Shown here: piece by piece, positions 1 to 10,520 of the stretch
How the letters are laid out: each line of letters starts with the position of its first letter
How positions within the stretch are numbered: position 1 is the stretch's first letter
Source of the DNA: Callorhinus ursinus
Lineage: Eukaryota; Chordata; Mammalia; Carnivora; Otariidae
DNA: 64,000 nt
Assembly (NCBI RefSeq): GCF_003265705.1
Contig: NW_020313005.1
Coordinates: forward strand, 21,929,615 to 21,993,614
Direction: 5' to 3'
Position numbers and translations under genes: made by a program
Notes under the pieces: generated by a model
What the model was told of the DNA's origin: nothing
Databases searched by the model: none
What the model saw: only the letters and a program-made list of their open reading frames with translations

Positions 1-983
1 CAGCTGCATTCTGTATTCAACACAATCCAGTGGGGAGAGTATGATGAATCCAAAACATTCATCAGAATATCAGAATATGATGAGACTGTTGGCACGATCA
101 TCAAACTAAGAAAGTCAGTGAGTTGCATTTTTGTAGAAAATCCTTTTTTCCAGTAAAATTTTATGCATAAATCCTATCTACAACAGAGAAGAAAGTAGAG
201 CTCTTTAGATAAGACAGGCTTAGAGGACCTAGATCCCAAGGAACTCAGCTTCCTTTCACGCTTATAATAATGATGTAATTAATTTTGCAACAAACTACAT
301 TTCTTTGTGGCTGACTCTGAGTTCACTGTGAAACTTTCTGATTATGAATTTCCCTTTCATATAGATTTGATTATAGGGAGGCAATACACTGAGCAGAAAA
401 ACAGGGTCTGTCTTTAGAGTCTGGGATGCATCTGTGCAAAAAACAGTCCATCTGATGTATTTCTCATGTAAATTAATGTTATCATTCTAGTCCATTCATT
501 GGTTTCTTTTGAGTGTAGATAACTTGACTCAGTCATATTTTGGTATACTCCTAATTTGCTTTTCTAATCCTAAAAAAACATGAAGATGAGATCATTCTCT
601 AGGTTACTCTATAACCAACTCATGGGTATCTTCCTCAAAACAACCACAACCCATGCCAAGACATCTAAATTTAATCTGTCAGCAATGGGGAGCCAATGTT
701 TATTTTTTAAGTGAGGGATTTGCATATATATTTTAGAACTATTAAGTTATGGATAGTAAAGGGGTGGGGAACATTTCATTTTTAAGTCTCATCTAATATC
801 ACATGATTGGAATCTTGCAAATAGTACTCCTTATGCTCACTATGTGCCCATACTAGTTAAAGGCTAGTGGTGTAGTAATAAACAAAACAAACAAAAATGT
901 CTGTTACCATGGTCCTTACAACTTAGAAGGAACTACACATGAAATAAAAGCAAGGAAAGATAAAAGCAAAGTATTATACAGAG
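1..983. other. Intergenic, nothing assigned
   Basis: AT-rich single-copy-looking DNA. I see no open frame of useful length, no clear repeat family and no splice-site pattern that would support an exon. Old, decayed repeats could be hidden here that only a library search would find. Confidence 0.6.
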
Positions 984-1195
984 CAGGGGTTGGCCACCTT
1001 CAACAAATGTGGCCTATGACCTATTTTTGAAAATAAAGTCTTATTGATGCACAGCCACACCCATTTGTTTAAATATTGTTTATGGCTGACTTCATACCAC
1101 AATGGCTGAGCTGAATGGTTGCAACAGAGACAATCTGGCCTGCATGCCTCAAATATTTACTATCTAGCCCTTCAAAGAAAGGTTTCTTGAACCTT
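984..1195 (+). mobile_element. hAT-type non-autonomous DNA transposon (MER-like)
   Basis: The left end reads caggggttggcc, a terminal repeat of hAT/Charlie-group MER elements. The body has the known phrases of one mammalian-wide family in order: an aataaagtcttattg segment, cacagccacacccat, a gttgcaacagagac segment and aaatatttactatctagccc. The right end near 1180-1195 is a decayed inverted copy of the left end. At about 210 bp it is close to full length for such a non-coding element. I recognise the family pattern but do not assign a precise subfamily name. Confidence 0.7.
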
Positions 1196-1589
1196 GGTAT
1201 AAATATGCAGTTTGTAGCCAATGTGATGGAGTAAAATAAAGCTGAGAAAGGGGATAGGATGTGAGGGAATATATAATGTAATATAATATAGCATAATATA
1301 ACAATGTAACATAATATATGCTGAGTGAATAAATGTAATGTTTGGAGAAAGCCTCACTGAGAAGGTGTTATCTGAGCAAATACCACTTACCTTCCAGATC
1401 AATCCAGTTGACATATTTTATGGTTAATCTTTCTGTGGATAACATTTCCAATTCAATGATAAATTCTCTATATCAGTGCCTTATTATTTGGTGCATATAC
1501 AACTGCAAAAGCACTATAGCTTAGCTATTCAACATCTATCTCTCTTCCCAGTGATCTATCCCATTCTATTTATCCAGATAAACCGTTTT
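1196..1589. other. Intergenic, AT-rich
   Basis: Contains an imperfect ATAAT-type low-complexity stretch at about 1270-1320. Nothing else recognised. The short open frames here look like chance. Confidence 0.5.
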
Positions 1590-1760
1590 GAATTATTCCC
1601 CTCCCTGCTCAAAAAGCTTCTGCAAATTTCATAACTACAGGTTGAAAGTCTAAAACTCCTCCTTAGCCAAAATCTCTCTCACAGTAACAGCTCCCAAATT
1701 ATTTATCTATTCCCTGAGCCACAGCCAAATTGTGCTCCTCATTGTTTCTCTGTCATTTAC
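1590..1760 (+). mobile_element. Probable L2 LINE 3'-region fragment
   Basis: The order ccctgctcaaaaagcttct, then a degenerate aaagtctaaaactcctcc, then gagccacagccaaattgtgct follows the conserved 3' part of the mammalian L2 family. It is strongly decayed, as expected for an element older than the carnivore radiation. The boundaries are approximate. Confidence 0.45.
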
Positions 1761-1989
1761 TTCTACTGCCTGACTTGTCCTTCCTCCTCAGCCTTGCAGG
1801 ACACAATGAGAAGTTATCAGTGGAAAGCAGAAAGCTGACAGGGGAGAGGAAGTGTGGCCCTAGATAGATTCCTGGCAAAACAACGGTCCAGGCAGAGTGG
1901 AGAGCAGGTGCAGAGTCAACTGGTGAGGGCGTGCTTGAGTCTGAGGAGGAGCCAGGAGGCTGAGGTGTGTAGAGCATTGCAAGAATAAA

Positions 1990-2570
1990 GATTGGAAGGT
2001 TAGATAGAGGCAGAAGGAGGCAGGAAAAATTTTGGATGGTAAGAGCTTAGACTTGGACTCTGAGTGAGATGAGAGCCAATGAGGATGTTGAGGAGCTCTG
2101 AATACACAAAAATGAGGTCAGCCTCCAGTTTGAAGGACTAATCGCTGGATGTTCTCTTGTGCTACTCTACAGGGACAGGGGTAAAAAAAAGGGGGGGGGA
2201 TAATTTAGGAGTGTTGAAATAATGGCATGAACTCTGTTGGCATCTTGGACCAGGGTGGCAACTGTGATAGAGAAATTGTTGGATTATGGGTGGTTCTGAA
2301 GTAGAGCCTACAGGATTTTTGGGTGGATTGGACGAAGGGCATAAAGAACCAAATGGAATAAAGGGATCCAAAGTTCTAGACTAAATACCCAGAACTATAG
2401 AGGTGACATCTACTGAGATAAAGAAAAGTGAAGGAGGAAGAGGAACTTTACATCCTAAGTCTGCAATGCCTTTTAGATCTTCAAGTAAACATAACTGAAT
2501 AGGAATTTGGATATAGGAGTACTGAGATCAAGGCACAAGTCCTGGCCAAAAATGGAAATACGAGGGTGCC
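1990..2570 (+). repeat. Ancient mammalian-wide interspersed repeat, family unnamed
   Basis: Purine-rich text with phrases I associate with one common old mammalian repeat: cttggactctgagtgagat, then gagccaatgaggatgttgag, then cttggaccagggtggcaac, then gagcctacaggatttttg, then acatctactgagataa, in that order. I recognise the pattern but not the family name. Open frames on the minus strand across it (for example 2162-2371) are low-complexity chance frames. Confidence 0.4.
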
Positions 2571-4265
2571 TACATATTCATATTTCCATCACAGAGGTTT
2601 ACAATTATGGTGTGAAGGACACAAAATTACTCATAATTATCTGAAATTGGACTCTAATTCAGTTCTATATAAAAACAAAAAAGTAGTCTGTGCATAGTTT
2701 TAATATATATGGAGTTTCTGTGGAATGCAACTATTATGTAAATCAAAGAAATACAGCCATTAGTTTTGTTCTAAACTTTCAAAAGGAATTATTCCCCATT
2801 TTGGAACTTTATATTGCTGACAGAAATGCTGTTTAGGGAACTGAATCACCTACAACCCACCTGTATTTGTTTGCACTTGGAGCTATTGCCTGTATACTGC
2901 TTCAATGTACAGAAGCAAGCATCTCATTTCAGGACACTAATGTCATTATACCTAAGCACTTACACATTAATGCTTTTTGTTTTGTTATATTCATTTTATG
3001 ACTTTACATTGCAGTTAGTACATTATTATATGTGAATTTCCTTTTATTTGTTTCATAATATTTCCAAGTGTTCAGGTATTAATGCTTTTTCCTGACCATG
3101 GCCTCTTTCTGCAAGGTCCTTCCTCTCCATCTATGCTGGAAAACCCTGATAAAACCTGCATACATGCATATGGATTGATGCAGTTTCATGATCCTCAAGG
3201 GTCTTCCTATCCATGATGAGACAGTGTTGCATTTTGCAGGGTTGAAAACTCCTGTACTCGTCTGAACTCCCAGAACAGCACGTTCCAATTCCTCAGCACA
3301 CATCACGGGAAGCCTCCGGCCCCGCTCCTGGGAAACTCTCAGGGGACGGGGACAGATGATGAATGAGACACACAGTTAATGAAGCACACAATGGGCATCA
3401 TCCAAACCATAAGGCTGGGCCGGCCTTGTGGGTTTTTGCTTTTGCTCCATTGATTTCAGCTTTAAGTAAATCTAAAAATGGCAAAATTAGCATTTCTACC
3501 ACCATTCTTCAAAGACATAAATAAAATGGACAGTTCACCTCTACCCAGTTCTCTAAGTTGAGCCATTTATTTTTTGCTCTTTTCTTGAATATGCCACCAA
3601 CTTCTCTCACACCAGCCCTGCTCTGGAAATAACACTTGATGGGGTTTTTATTTTCCTTTGTCGTCAATTATACTTCACCAGCAGGTGCCACAGACCTCCT
3701 TGTTTGTTTAAAGAGGTACCAGTAATCTGCTAATGGATCCTCCAGGTTTCACCTTTTCTTTTGTGTCATATCTGGGTGTTTTATTTCTCCTGTTTATGCA
3801 CTGAAAGCCCAATGTACTTTCTCTGACAAATAAATTCATGGCTGCAGATTTGAAGTGTATTCAGAATGTACTTTCTTAAGCAGGGCTTACAAAGCTCTCA
3901 AATCCCTTTTAGTCATTTGAGATAACACTGCCAATTTGGAAAATCTGGGGCCCAAGAAAGAAGGTTAATCCAAGGCCAGGAAGATTTGAAATGAAGCGAT
4001 ACAAGCATACAGACCACTCACACCAAGGCAACAGAAACATGAAGGCTTAACCACCAGGTGGCCACCAAAGAAAATAGCACATTCAAAATGAATTGTCAGC
4101 AAACCCAGTTTACTTGGATCCAGAGCTCAGCATAGACTATCTTTAATTGGTTAATTTTTTTTAAGTATCTATACTTGGGTCTGAAATATAGATTTAGAAA
4201 TCTTGCTTATCCCAATGAACCAGCAAAAGAGAGCTTTTAGAAGTCATAACAAGGCAAGCACAAGA
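2571..4265. other. Intergenic, nothing assigned
   Basis: No gene or clear repeat recognised. A minus-strand frame of 75 codons at 3079-3306 covers a slightly GC-richer patch (to about 3360). It has no protein family I recognise and no supporting splice or promoter context, so I do not call it a gene. Confidence 0.5.
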
Positions 4266-4289
4266 GTGTGTATGTGTGTGTGTGCATGC
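4266..4289. repeat. Short TG microsatellite
   Basis: Imperfect TG dinucleotide run directly before the minisatellite. The two probably arose together by slippage and unit expansion. Confidence 0.7.
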
Positions 4290-4474
4290 AGGTGTGCGTG
4301 CATGAGTGGGGCATGTGCGTGCACGCGGGGGTGTGTGCATGAGTGGGGCGTGTGCGTGCACGCGGGTGTGCGTGCATGAGTGGGGCGTGTGCGTGCATGC
4401 GGGTGTGTGTGCATGAGTGGGGTGTGTGCATGCACGCGGGGGTGTGTGCATGAGTGGGGTGTGTGCGTGCATAT
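4290..4474. repeat. 37-bp minisatellite, five copies
   Basis: The anchor catgagtgggg occurs at 4301, 4338, 4375, 4412 and 4449, a constant spacing of exactly 37 bp. The rest of each unit is a TG/GC mix (variants of gtgtgcgtgcacgcggg). Copies differ only by single substitutions such as cgtg to tgtg. The unit has no stop codon in any minus-strand frame, and 37 is not a multiple of three. Three overlapping minus-strand frames of 80-92 codons therefore run through it. They are His/Thr/Pro/Cys repeats and not credible proteins. Confidence 0.95.
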
Positions 4475-4659
4475 GTATTCACTCATATATGTTTATGTTG
4501 CATGTGTCCCTTTGTGTATGTCTATGTGGGTACTGTGTGCGCGATTACAAGAATGTGGCTTCCAATCATATCAAAACTGATTACATGTATCACAGTTTGT
4601 TTTTTCCCCAAATTATTGCCTTTTTATAGGAACTGAAATATTATTGTTTCTTGCTTCAG

Positions 4660-5025
4660 GACTTTTCGCATATAGCTTCTTCTACCTAGAATGAAGTGAC
4701 ACTCATTCTTTAAATGGATGATTCCTACACATTATTCAGTTTTTAGCACTTTTATAAATTTCTCAGAAAGACTTTTCTTAACTCCCAACTCTGAAGCATG
4801 ATGCCTGTAATGTGCTCTCTTGTACTAATTTTTATTTTCCTTCAGCACTCTTATGGAAATTTGTGATGCTTTATGCATTTGTTCATTTGTTTAATGTCAG
4901 TTTCTCCCACAAAAGTGCCAGCTTCATTGGGGCAAGGGCTTTTTCTGTTTTGTTTACCACTATTTGCTCATCACCTAGAGCAGTTTAACAAAGAGTACTT
5001 ATGAATACATAAATATTGGAGATCC
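4660..5025 (+). mobile_element. L2 LINE 3' end
   Basis: In order: a decayed cttctacctagaatg motif, tttcttaactcccaac, tttgttcatttgtttaatgt, cagtttctcccacaaaa, a cttcattggggcaagggc segment and caccactatttgctcatcacctag-like text (here taccactatttgctcatc). This is the well-known 3'-terminal text of mammalian L2. The tail reads gaatacataaatattgga. About 365 bp, 5'-truncated and old. Confidence 0.75.
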
Positions 5026-7205
5026 AGAGGAATTAGGAATGGGGACATAGGAATGAGTGTGCAAAATAATATTTTCGGGAATCTTTAATTTCCACATTTC
5101 CTCTTTTTAAAACTCTTCCTGAATACATTCAAGTTCAAATACAATAAGGGACTATCACCTGATATGGTAATTTATTTTTTGTTTGTTTGTTTGCCCTCCT
5201 TTGTGGACATTAGCTCCTGGGTTTCTTAACTCAGCAGTCCAATTGCATTTTCTGTTAGCCACTTTCTAAACAACAATACACACTTTCACTGATGTTGTCT
5301 GGGTAGGATGATCAAAGATTTTTGATAGATTCCTACAACTCTTTCAACATAGATTACAAAACATTAAACAATTAAGGAACAAATGAACTTGCACCACATT
5401 AAATATCTTAGTATTTATACATGTAGGGAATTGCCTTTGTTTATGACAGTTAATTTATCATTGAGATAAAGAGTTATATTCTGTGGAGTGGCTTTTGGTT
5501 CTCAAGTGAAGGAGAGAGTTTGAAAGAGAGAAAAAGTCATCTCCAGAGACTATTACTATCTGTGGACCTTAATGAACATAGTCCAGTTCCCACTTCTACG
5601 ATTTATTTGCCTGGGACTACAGATGAGCTACTCATTTCTTCAATTCTTTCAAAAGTAAAATCAGGAAAATTCTGGGTTAATACAAATATTCACCTTCTCC
5701 ACTTTATAACCTGATCTGCTAGAGAAAAATTACATATACTGGGGTCATTGTCAACAGAACAACTCTCAACACAACATTAGCTGATATACTGGCTATCTCT
5801 GTAGATTTTCCTAATCCTCTCCTTCTTCCATCCCAGAAGCAATTTGTCCAAGCCTTCGTCAAAATCTCTAATCACACAGAATTGGCCAGTGTTCTTCATT
5901 GAAGACAACAGAAAACACTGCCTAAGTAAATAAGGTTGCCAAGTCTGGAAATAGTTCCTGGAATTGTCTGCGAGGGCTAAGAACAGATTCTGGGCTATGG
6001 GTCCAGGAATAATTCCCAGAGCCATATCCTGGACCTAGCCCATCAAAGAAGCTCCTACCTCTTCCAAGGTCATGGAGCTTTCAAATCAGAAATATATAAC
6101 CTCAGCTGCGCTCAGAACTTTTCTGCTTCTGCTATTATCTGTGTGGAAAACTGGATGCCCTGTGTCCTGCCTTTCCCCGTGCAACTCTATTCCAAATCAG
6201 TCTTTTGTAGTACAAATGACTTAAAAACCTAAACAAATGCCTAGTCCCAAACAGCAAGGGAGCTGGGAGATGGAGTTTTGGGGCCAGGCAGGGAGGGAGG
6301 AAGTTCTGCTAAAACAAGATTTACACAAGATCACTGCCCCCTTTATAGAGGTCCAGTGAATTGCAACAGGAAACTGCATTTCCCAGAACCCCTTCCCCTC
6401 TGTAGTTTCGAACACTCAGTATCTGCCAGTGAGAGGCCCTCCCAGGGGGGTAGTGGTGGGGAAAGAGAAAGATTTATTCCCTGGAGGCAGATGCAGTTAG
6501 GTGAGCAATTAGACAGGGTTTGTAGCAAATTCAGAACCACTCACTTTACTCATGCAGACCAAGAAATTTGGTCAGATCTTTCTAAATGTGTCTGAAAATT
6601 CTAGCAGTTTCCATGATAACTCTTAGAAATTTACTTAGTAACAGAAAATCTGTAACTGAATTTCGTGTCCCTTACCAGACCTTCATTCTCTCAGCATTTC
6701 CAATATTTGTGCAAACTACTAATTCCCTGAAATAAAATTCTTATGAATAAAGCAACTTTTGTTTTCCTGACTGAACCTAACTGATACATTATCATTTCAC
6801 CATTCCCTCCCTTTTCACCAATAATTTCAACAAGGTACAATGAATAATCTCATTTCCCACTTATCAGAAAAGAAAAGAATGGAAAAATTCCTGGCCTCGT
6901 ATTGATTATATGTGCGTTTGTATTCCATTTTAGCTCATTCTCTTCTATTGCAAAGGACGAGGTGTTTTTCCTCCTGTTGAAGGTTAATTCTTTTATTAGT
7001 CCATGCTTCTTCAGCCACTCTTTCTTCTCTATCTCCATTATTTTTTAGTTTTTGTTTTTTCCTGCCTGGGATGTTCTGCCTCTTAAGTTGCTTTTTTTAT
7101 ATCATATAAACATGTAAAAATATCTTCCATATTAGACACAAACACACAGACAACACACCACATTCATCAGGATGGCTAAATTATGCTTTGAAAAGAGCTC
7201 AAAGA
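5026..7205. other. Intergenic, nothing assigned
   Basis: A tttgtttgtttgttt run lies at about 5178-5194. The patch 6260-6560 is GC-richer and gives overlapping open frames on both strands (105 codons on + at 6278-6595). The text resembles decayed interspersed repeat rather than an exon, and I recognise no protein in it. Confidence 0.5.
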
Positions 7206-7394
7206 GATGCCTGGGTGGCTCATCCTGTTAATCATCCAACTCCAGTTCAGGTCATTATCTCAGGGTCTTAAGATTGAGCCCCGCATCAGGCTCTGTGCTG
7301 GGTGTGGGGCCTGCTTGGGATTCTCTCTCTCTCTCTCCCTCTGCCTCTCCCCACAGTCCCTCGTTCTCTAAAAAGAAAGGGAAAAAAAAAAACC
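7206..7394 (+). mobile_element. Can-SINE (tRNA-derived)
   Basis: Starts gatgcctgggtggctca (tRNA-like head), continues to ttcaggtcattatctcaggg and gattgagccccgcatcagg (B-box region), then a CT-rich stretch and an A-rich tail. The A-tail is interrupted (aaaaagaaagggaaaaa). No clear target-site duplication is visible, so it is moderately old. Confidence 0.9.
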
Positions 7395-8797
7395 CTTCAA
7401 AAACCTTAATGTCTTACAGAAGATTTACTTCCGCCCCACTCTACATGTCCATTGTCCTTCAGAGACTGAGGATGACAGAGGCAAGGATTTTATCTCAAGG
7501 ATTTAGGGTTTGATGTTGCAGGCAAAGATTATGGGGATTTGTCCACCAATTCTAAATGATTCTACCTAGGAGTAACCCGTCACTTCCTTTTTGATTTTAT
7601 GGCCAAAGACGCCACATGGCCGTGCCTAAATTCAGAGGGGGGTCAGAAAGGGCAATATAATTGCGGGCCTAGTATGAGAGGGGTTCTCAAAATATTAGTG
7701 AGCACAACTAACCTCCCACAAACACATACCTCTTTCTAAACTCTACACAGTTGTCTCCTACATTTTACACTCAAACTGCCTTCATTGGTGGTCTGTATTT
7801 TACCACATTTCCTGCCCAACAAAGTGCTGCCTAGTATTTTCTGGAGACAGAATACTAGTTGGCAGTAATTTCCCTGGGAGTGACTAAAGCATTGCTCTAC
7901 TGTGTTCTAGAATCTAGTGATGCTGTTGATAAATCAAATGCTATTCTGATTCTTGATCTGTTGTAGATCTTGCCAATTTTTTGAAGGTTATTATCTTTAT
8001 ACCTAGTGTCCTAATATTTTGTGATATAGGTTTTTATTTTACAGGTTTTTTTCATGATGTGTTTTTTTTTTTTTTAATTTATTGTTCTGGGTACTTGGTG
8101 GCCCCTTCCGAGTTGGATTTCTAAAAATTATTGGATAATTTTCTTTTGCTTCCTTAATTCTCTGGTTTTCTGCAATTCCTATTAATCTCAGATTGATGCT
8201 TTAATTTAATTCTTTTTTCCTCTTTTATAACTTCAACTCTGCCCTCTTATTCAGTGTTCTGAGAAAGCTGCCTTTATCTTCTAATTCTCTGTGAAGATTT
8301 AATATCTTTCATATTCTCCATTTTTAAGATTATTTTTTCTATTAATGCTCCTTTTTATAGCATTTGTTCTGATTTTATGACTGTACTCTCTTACATTTTT
8401 GAGTGTATTCATGAGTGCATTAGTAATTCTAGTGGAGTTTTCTTTTGCTTTCTATAGTCTTTCATCCAATTTCATTTTTTCTGTACATTTCTTTTGCTTT
8501 CTGAGCTTTATATTAGAAGCTTTCTTTAAAATTTCATTTTAATCTTGGGTGTCAATTCTCTTAAAAGTAAAATGTTAAAATATCTTTAGGAAGCTCTATA
8601 TGCACAGGCAGGTCTTGACAAGGGGTAGACTTCATCATGGAATGCTTGGGTAGGGATCTTAGAATTTTCTTAGGAAACCCACTGACTGTAAGTAATGATA
8701 AATCTTTTTTTTTTTTTAATGGTCATCATTTTACCAGAGATAAATTGTCAGATATCTTGCCTTGCTGGTGTAACTGGCTGTTGGTGTTCTAGAAGTC
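7395..8797. other. Intergenic, T-rich, possible old repeat
   Basis: From about 7960 to 8580 the + strand is T-rich with long T runs (8060-8075, 8707-8718). The text looks like an old repeat read on its antisense strand, but I cannot assign it. No gene seen. Confidence 0.45.
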
Positions 8798-9421
8798 TAT
8801 TTTAGTTACCTTGCAGCATAACAAATCAGCCCCGAAATTTGTGGCTTAAAATAACAACATTATGTCATGGTTTCTGTGGTCAGAAATCTGGGTGCAGCTT
8901 AGCTAGGACTTTGGCTCTGGATGTCTCCTAAGTAGAGTGGACAAGCATCCCAATCTTGCCAGGACTCTTGTAGTCTTAGCCCTCAAAATCTTGCATCCAA
9001 ATAAATTCCTCAGTCCTGAGAAAACCAGGTCATCTGGTCAACCTACCAAGCTTGCCGTCAACATCATGCTCCTGGGAAGCCTCTGTTTCTAGCTCACTTA
9101 CACAGTTGTGAGTAGCACTCAGTTCCTCATGGGCTGTTGCATGGATGTCGATGCCTCCCTTAGCTTTTTTCTAAGTGGACCTCCTCATAGAGCTTGCTTC
9201 ATCTGACTGAATAAGCAAGAAGTCAAGAAAGTGCCAGCAAGAAAGCTAGCAAGACAGAGGTCAGTTTTTGTCACTTAGTCATGGAGATGACATCCTATCA
9301 CTTTGCCATATTCTATTAGAAGCAAGTCCCCTGGCCCAGCCCACACACTAGGGAGGGAGTGAGACAAGGAAGGTGGGGCGTGGGGAGACATTGAGTGCCA
9401 TGTCAGAAGCTGCCCACTACA
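8798..9421 (-). mobile_element. MaLR-type LTR remnant (MLT1-like)
   Basis: Read on the minus strand it starts tgtagtgggcagcttct and ends with a degenerate polyadenylation region followed by ttattttaagccacaaattt, ggggctgatttgttatg and ggtaactaaaat. This is the conserved 3' end of mammalian-wide MaLR/ERVL-related LTRs. Length about 620 bp. It is a solo LTR, with no internal retroviral sequence next to it. The subfamily is uncertain because the middle is highly diverged. Confidence 0.6.
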
Positions 9422-10254
9422 ATCCAAGAAGGGAGTGGGCTGTGCAAAAAGGGGATCTCAGGGAGACTGTTAATTAATTCACATGATTTCAATACTACCT
9501 TTCACTTGTAGCTACATTCAGTGTCCCTCAAACAAAAATCTCTCTAATTCAACTCTTCCAGAGAGTAACATACCAGTGTTCTACAGAGTATAGGAAGATG
9601 CTGTCATCTGTAGTGTGGGGTGGAAGATGGGATCTAAGAGTAGAATTCATCTTATGCAGATTTTCAACCAACTCTGCTGTCACTGTCCTGTCAGGCACCC
9701 TGTCCTCTAACCTGCTTAATCCTTCAACTCACATCTTTCCAGGGTTCTGAAACACAGAGTGCCCTGCTCACTACCATCACCCAACCACTGAAGCGCTAGG
9801 CTTTCAGCTTCCCTCTGTAAAGTTCGTCCATTTTCTTTCATCCAGCTATTTGCTGCCTGCATACAAGTAATTCCATCGTCTGTCTTCCATTGTTTTCTAT
9901 CTTACTTTGTCCTTGTGACCTTATGCTTTTTAAAGCCCCTTTGTTTCAAAATAGTGATGTTTAAAAAGAAGGTGTGGCTAACACTTGCTGAATCCACCAG
10001 GTTAAATCAGAATACTTATTGTTTCCTTAAAATCTCTATAAGGCATCATTGTTTTATTTATGCATCAGCAGTACCTGGTCTAGTCACTAGCACCTAATAG
10101 GCATTGAAAAATAAATAGCTGGATGAAACCAAAACAACCTGACTCACTTAAGCATAATGTGATTGAGTTATCAAGAAATCTTGACATAGGAAGCAAGCAA
10201 GCAAGCCAACCAAAAAGTGCCCATTGTTCTCAGGTGATATGAAGAAAAATAAAT
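9422..10254. other. Intergenic, possible decayed L2
   Basis: Text near 9900-10130 (for example agcagtacctggtctagt, then cacctaataggcattgaaaa and an ataaatagctgg end) resembles the 3' end of L2 on the + strand, but the similarity is weak. Otherwise nothing recognised. Confidence 0.4.
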
Positions 10255-10520
10255 AGCACAAGAGAAACTTTGTAGAATGTTTGTCTCTTTTATCCGCTGT
10301 CATATCCTCTTTATCAAGAACACTGACTGCCATATAATAGGTGCTCAATAAATATTTGTTTCATGCATGGTGTACAGTGATAGAGGTACATACACTGTGC
10401 AATCAGAACACCTGGATGGGAACTACTGAGAATAGCTGGATCACGTCCATCCAGGTAGCCATCCAACTGAGCCTCCATTTCTTTAGCTCTGAAACATCTA
10501 CTATGATATTTGCCCAAGAA
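10255..10520 (+). mobile_element. L2/MIR-type fragments
   Basis: Bases 10320-10360 read as the classic L2/MIR ending (ataataggtgctcaataa, then atatttgtttcatg). Next to it, 10395-10505 has the order of a MIR core and 3' part, ending gcctccatttctttagctct. Both are old and short, with approximate edges. Confidence 0.45.

Noticed and set aside
3079..3306. 75-codon minus frame as an exon or processed pseudogene
   Set aside because: I recognise no protein family, see no poly-A tail or target duplication, and no good splice sites.
4194..4486. Three overlapping minus-strand open frames (80-92 codons)
   Set aside because: They are read-through of the 37-bp minisatellite, which lacks stops in all minus frames. 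No protein signal outside the repeat.
8798..9421. A complete endogenous retrovirus around the LTR-like segments
   Set aside because: Neither this segment nor the MLT1 at 50799-51203 has gag, pol or env-like sequence beside it; both are solo LTR remnants.
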